Positions 60,201-64,000 of a DNA stretch of 64,000 nucleotides are shown here, in pieces. This DNA is from Anadara kagoshimensis (lineage: Eukaryota; Mollusca; Bivalvia; Arcoida; Arcidae): assembly GCA_021292105.1 (NCBI GenBank), contig CM037870.1, positions 50,284,747 through 50,348,746 on the forward strand. The letters run 5' to 3'. Below the pieces are notes generated by a model that was not told the DNA's origin, did no database searches, and saw only the letters and a list, made by a program, of their open reading frames with translations. The first letter of the stretch is position 1; every line of letters starts with the position of its first letter. A program made the position numbers and the translations under genes.

Positions 60201-63200
60201 TGCAACCATTCCTTGTTATTATTCATATTGCTATTTGAAACTATCCAACAAGCTATCTGCTTAAAATGCTGTGGGTTATAAATGTAACACCATTAAGAAA
60301 CAACAAAATCAATGTCACTTCTTTTTGGAGACACAGTAAGAAATGAGAAAAAAGATTAACACGAGTTCAGACTAATGATTATATAAATTCCTTGGCTATG
60401 TGTAGAAACCAGACCAGATAGACTATTCAAAATAGGTGCCATATAATATAGCGTGGTTTATTTCAGTAGTTTTGCATAGACTAAAAGAAAAAGTGAGAAG
60501 GCACCACACACACACACACACACACACACACTTGTATATATACATGTATATATTTTATACTACACCATTTTTCACCATGATTGACCATGTAATGGTATCT
60601 ATACAAGACCAACAAGTTTTGCACTTAGAGATTTTAAAAGCTATCAAATTGATGAGATTTATGTTTTACATTCATACATGTATGTATACATAAGAAAATT
60701 ATAATACATGTATACATTTGATGCATAGAATTGTCTAATTGTATGATGTCATATTTATTTCAGCAAGTGACCAATAAATTATTAGACTTTCAATCAAGGA
60801 TAGAGAAACTAGGAGACAGAAGTAGCATTATTCATCCAATCAATTTGCGTAGAGAATTACCTGAGCGACCAATCAAAGCAAAGGCTTTAGTAACCTACAG
60901 CCATCAGGAGGTATGAAGAAAATACTGAAATATAGTAAAACCTCAATTCATTGTTTGTTAAGTCAGATTTAGGTGCTATGAAGGGCTTTGGCAATACAAT
61001 GTATTTATTTTTTTTAATGAGGAATGAAATATTGAAATCCCAAATGTTATACAAAAAATATGCACATTATTATAGACCACTTATTATAAAATAATTACAC
61101 AATCATGTCTAGTGGGTTCTGGTAGCATTTAAAATTTCATAAATTTTACAACCAATGATTACAGAAAGTAGCTCTTGGCAAATTAAAATACTGGAATGAA
61201 ACATGGTAAATTAATTCATGAAAGCCTATCTCTTTACATTAAGTTAATGTATTGTTAAAAATTGTTGTTGACTATCTGTCTTGTGTTGTAGATATCACTA
61301 ACATCTGGAGAAGAATGTTTGATATTAGATCACCCAGAGCCAGATAGATGGCAGGTATGTAGATAAAATCTAGTGTATCAAAATGCATCTTAGGTGCCTT
61401 TAAATAGGTATAAACTGAAAGATACAATTCATTTATCCATTGTCTTTCTTCAGGTCAAACATTCTTCATTATCAAACCATGTTTTACATTGGTACAATTG
61501 TCAGTTTGTACATAAATTGTAAAATCCTTTCTATTTTTATGAAGATGCAAGTTGATCCATATTCTTTTTATCTTGTCAAACAAGATAAGAAATAAATCTT
61601 TATTATCTTGTATGTCACATTGATAAAATTGTCATTTTCTGTTGCAAATTTTAAAATAAATAGTAAAGTGCTTACTATATTAATGAACGATATTGTTAAT
61701 ACTTTTTTTATTACAGGTAAGAAAGAAGGATGGAACAGAGGCTGATGTACCTGGAGTAGTGCTGGTTATCCCTCCACCTGATAGTAAAGCAGTCACAGAA
61801 GTTCACAGGTAGGCAGTGCTAAACATGAAATACCTAGGTCCTACATGTATATTCTTTATAACAATACAATAGCTAGAAGGCAGTTTAGTTTGAATACGCC
61901 AGTGGTGTAAGACATGACTTCTGTATTCTATAATAGTAAAAGCTTTAAATTTCACAATTAAATCGGTTTAGGTTTTGGTAACCATGTTTTCAGATCTTTG
62001 TATAAAATCCTTTTTGTGTATATGTACATTGTTATATTAAGTCTTGTATTTTTCTTTCACAGAATCAAAGAACAGCTTATAGTACTTTGGGATTCTTCTT
62101 TACAAAAGCTAAGATCACATCTAACACAATTTATGGCAAATAGTATTCAGGATACACCATCTGAAGAGGTAAGCTTGTAATCTTACATATAATGATACAG
62201 TCAACCTTTTGACATCTTAAGAATTTTTTGAATAGTTGAATACAAACAGCAATGATATGTTCATTTATCATTTGTTCTCAGAGGTAGGTTTGCTTTAATA
62301 GTACTTGCAACTCCACAATCTGTATTTGGATATAAGTGTTTTGTGTTATATAACTTCTGACTTATGGATCACCATGCTTCTCACTGCTAAGTTTGTTTGC
62401 TCATTGTTGGTGGATTACTTCAAGCATCCATCTTTCTACACCATCCTATAACTGTCCCTACATTCTAGCAAAGTGACAAATGGCCAATATATCGCATCCA
62501 AGAAAATGGGACTTAAATGCTTTGGTTTCACTATTACATTGATATTGTTTCTCTTGTTTCAGTTGTCCAATATATCAGTGCCACAGAAAGCTGATTTGAT
62601 GAAACTTGTTAATGAAGCAGTCCAGTTACTAAGACCAGTCTCATCTGAAGATGATGATTTTAAAGAACTTATTTCTCAAGTGACTGGCTTCAGAAAAATA
62701 CTGAGTCAGATTAAACCAGGTAAGTGCAAGTCGTATTGAAATAGACTGTTTCAAACCAGTGACCTCACTATAAAGTAAAATCTAGAATAAAAGCACTCTA
62801 TTACACAGAATGTTATAATAAAAATAAACATACTGATAGATTTCCAAATATTCGTCTGATTATTTCTTAATTCTAATTATTGTATATTTTTGTGGAAACA
62901 AATATATGCTATACCTTTATACAAAAGTTTTATTCTTGATAAATAAATCTATTCAATCAGAATTTCATGTGATAAAATAAATTGGTAATTCTATTGCAAA
63001 TATTATGATTATAATAACATTGTAATTATGCTTATAATAAAATTATGGTTTGTGTATTTTTATTGAAGGCGAAAAAGATTCTACAAATGGAACAGCCAAA
63101 AGATGGCAGTGTAATGGAAAAACACTAACACTATACAAGGTAGGTAATCTACTTTTGCCATGTCATGGAACTTGGAGTTATTGAAGAAGATTAATTAGGT

Positions 63201-63752
63201 ATCAGGAAATGGTTGTCTTATATGGTTAAAATGGACTGAAACATTCATGTAAATGTATCTGAACATATAATCTGAAACCAAGAAAACACTAAATACAAGA
63301 GGTACTTACCCTTCCAGAGCACCTGACTTCACTTCCCTGGTGGAAGTTCACCACATGTTCAACTTAATATTCAGCTTTTTTTTTTTTACTTTGCTTTCAT
63401 TTGGGAATTGACGGGTATATTTGTGTTTGATGATTATCCGATATATACTAGTATACAATGTAATCAAAATTGACCTTAGTCATTAGGTAATGCAATTCTG
63501 CAAACAATTGTTCATCAAATACAAAAGTTTATGTCTTGGAAGAGAAAATATTGCTTAAACTGTATACAGTTTTGACATGTATTGTTATCCATGTGTGAAG
63601 GTTTGAAATCTTGATGTGTTTCTTTAATTACAGGAGTTCCTAACGTTTGGAAAAAGTTATAAAGAATTGGTAAATTCAACATGTGGAAAAGAGAATCTTA
63701 TTGTTAGTGAACCAGTTGGCCCTACGTTTTCGTCCAGAGCTTATTTTGAAAG
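55012..63752 (+). CDS. Plakin/spectraplakin: spectrin repeats with plakin SH3 (13 exons, partial)
   Basis: Thirteen consecutive plus-strand exons with consensus splice sites and matching phases give about 446 codons. The order is charged helical segments (55,012-58,863), a spectrin-like repeat with LRGSWDWLSQVTKCLEIHMQ and then FFHDIKFLGEDMKAF, the SH3 insert ALVTYSHQEISLTSGEECLI to VPGVVLVIPPP, then the helix LWDSSLQKLRSHL and further spectrin-like helices. This matches the plakin domain of dystonin, MACF1 and plectin, which link actin, microtubules, intermediate filaments and junctions. The SH3 keeps the core tryptophan but lacks the second binding-site tyrosine, as expected for the occluded plakin SH3. 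C-terminal parts lie past base 64,000. Which plakin subfamily cannot be told. Confidence 0.93.
57062..57112 (+). CDS. Plakin exon 3
   Basis: 17 codons, ASSREHQNVDREYAVLE, with acceptor GTATTCCACAG and donor GTAAAA, phase 0 on both sides. It is a short helical exon that continues the charged heptad-like pattern. Confidence 0.8.
57195..57243 (+). repeat. (CT)n microsatellite
   Basis: About 24 CT units in the intron after plakin exon 3. Confidence 0.95.
57641..57855. mobile_element. ~215-bp MITE, same family as 24,084, in plakin intron
   Basis: ACAGTAAAGACCTGTCAAAA at the left and, from the right, ACAGTAGAAGCCTGTCGAAA. The ends continue AGTTTAA in both. It lies about 50 bases upstream of plakin exon 4. 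Confidence 0.7.
57905..57976 (+). CDS. Plakin exon 4
   Basis: 24 codons, phase 0 on both sides, acceptor TTTTTGTAG and donor GTATGT. DVALQKKRCLETLLYVNEVE then NLLQ is an amphipathic helix of spectrin-repeat type. Confidence 0.85.
58376..58590 (-). mobile_element. tRNA-derived SINE (Ser/Leu-like head) in plakin intron
   Basis: The minus strand from 58,585 reads GGCGTCATTGTCCAAGTGAT (box A region), an extended arm, and GGTTCAAATCCC (box B). It lies between plakin exons 4 and 5. The body does not match the other SINEs here. Confidence 0.6.
58753..58863 (+). CDS. Plakin exon 5
   Basis: 37 codons, phase 0 on both sides, acceptor TTGTTTTCAG and donor GTAGGT. The exon starts NVQAEFEDRALYLTERPKVF and ends ASSRIHK. 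It is helical and precedes the best-conserved repeat. Confidence 0.87.
59361..59456 (+). CDS. Plakin exon 6 (spectrin-like repeat, W motif)
   Basis: 32 codons with acceptor ACATTCTTTAG and donor GTAAGA. It carries LRGSWDWLSQVTKCLEIHMQ, matching the plakin repeat helix S-W-x-W-(I/L)-x-x-L/V-x-x-C-x-E-x-H. Confidence 0.93.
59944..60066 (+). CDS. Plakin exon 7 (repeat helix)
   Basis: 41 codons, acceptor CATCTTTACAG and donor GTAAGT. It starts FFHDIKFLGEDMKAFLTVLN and ends VMIRHIR. The FF directly after the previous exon's YHQ reproduces the family's Y-x-Q-F-F. Confidence 0.93.
60505..60531 (+). repeat. (CA)n microsatellite
   Basis: About 13 CA units in the intron before plakin exon 8. Confidence 0.95.
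60764..60910 (+). CDS. Plakin exon 8 (helix and start of SH3)
   Basis: 49 codons with acceptor TTTATTTCAG and donor GTATGA. A helix (VTNKLLDFQSRIEKLGDRSS) leads to the linker INLRRELPERPIKAK and the first SH3 strand ALVTYSHQE. The acceptor is only 80 bases past a long AT/ATG-rich tract and is clear. Confidence 0.95.
61292..61354 (+). CDS. Plakin exon 9 (SH3 middle)
   Basis: 21 codons, ISLTSGEECLILDHPEPDRW then Q, acceptor TTGTGTTGTAG and donor GTATGT. GEEC and the conserved RW of the SH3 fold are encoded here. Confidence 0.95.
61717..61808 (+). CDS. Plakin exon 10 (SH3 end)
   Basis: It reads VRKKDGTEADVPGVVLVIPP then PDSKAVTEVH and leaves AG, phase 0 to 2. Acceptor TTTTTATTACAG, donor GTAGGC. 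VP(G/S)V..(L)VIPPP is a hallmark of plakin SH3 domains. Confidence 0.96.
62063..62168 (+). CDS. Plakin exon 11 (post-SH3 helix)
   Basis: Phase 2 to 0, acceptor TTCTTTCACAG and donor GTAAGC. RIKEQLIVLWDSSLQKLRSH and following residues match the family's V..LW..L...(K/L)S...W stretch that resumes the interrupted spectrin repeat. Confidence 0.95.
62563..62719 (+). CDS. Plakin exon 12
   Basis: 52 codons plus one base, acceptor CTTGTTTCAG and donor GTAAGT. It runs from LSNISVPQKADLMKLVNEAV to FRKILSQIKP, with an acidic SSEDDDFKE loop. Helical spectrin-repeat region. Confidence 0.92.
63069..63139 (+). CDS. Plakin exon 13
   Basis: Phase 1 to 0, 71 bases, acceptor TTTTTATTGAAG and donor GTAGGT. GEKDSTNGTAKRWQCNGKTL then TLYK is less helical and lies between repeats. 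Confidence 0.85.
63296..63430 (+). repeat. Retroelement 3' tail copy in plakin intron
   Basis: ACTTACCCTTCCAGAGCACC, TGACTTCACTTCCCTGGTGG, a T tract and TTTACTTTGCTTT reproduce the tail between plakin exons 13 and 14. Confidence 0.7.
63634..63752 (+). CDS. Plakin exon 14 (last in window)
   Basis: 39 codons plus AG, acceptor CTTTAATTACAG and donor GTACAA. EFLTFGKSYKELVNSTCGKE is followed by a segment ending FSSRAYFER. The open phase shows that further exons follow beyond the window. Confidence 0.87.
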
Positions 63753-64000
63753 GTACAAAAACATCCTGCTACTTCTTTTATCTTTTTCCTTGTGCATTCT
63801 CAACGTAACCATTATCTACAGATTATTGTCTGTTTTGCAACTGTAGTCTTTTTCAATGTGTTTCAAAATGCCCAAATAAATATCATTTAATCGTTTTGAC
63901 AAGAAAGATTTTTGTGTCATCAAACTCGTTTATGAACATGCGAACTCACTGTCTTATTATCTAAGAATTTGATATTTGAAAAATATTTTCATGTTGTTTT

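Overview
The window is nuclear DNA from an animal with AT-rich, transposon-dense, intron-rich chromosomes. The repeat families (arrays built on AAGGTCA, AACAAGAG-ended elements, tRNA-derived SINEs, microsatellite tails) and the exon structure fit a bivalve mollusc best. That placement is an inference from repeat style. No bacterial or organellar genes are present.

Two real multi-exon genes can be read, and both run off the window. Left half, minus strand (2,780-19,681): seven exons of a sodium- and chloride-dependent SLC6 transporter covering membrane segments 1 to 6, closest in style to glycine transporters. Every exon junction has consensus splice sites and compatible phase. The TM6 exon is isolated at 2,780-2,883, 12.7 kb from the TM5 exon, and the intron between them is packed with mobile elements. 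TM7-12 lie beyond base 1. The N-terminal exon upstream of TM1 was not found. Right end, plus strand (46,640-63,752): fourteen exons of a plakin/spectraplakin gene (spectrin-like helices plus the plakin SH3 insert), beginning with a short putative start exon that has no actin-binding CH domains and continuing past base 64,000.

Between and inside these genes: a 1.8 kb Harbinger-like DNA transposon (44,368-46,175) that carries a broken MADF-domain gene and is itself hit by a 221-bp TA-flanked MITE; a 1.4 kb terminal-inverted-repeat element at 251-1,652 with a 6-bp duplication that contains a reverse-transcriptase fragment; several 3' fragments of that retroelement; tRNA-derived SINEs, one with a perfect 13-bp target duplication; several MITE families; minisatellites of 27, 39, 44, 145, 169 and 321 bp; and two nearly perfect 33-35 bp-arm hairpins. 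A compact unrecognised 171-codon reading frame at 22,916-23,431 has promoter-like and polyadenylation-like signals and may be an unannotated gene.

From about 28 to 44 kb I found no coding sequence I can support. The two genes point away from each other and nothing suggests a shared pathway; the rest is a record of repeated transposition into introns and the intergenic gap.
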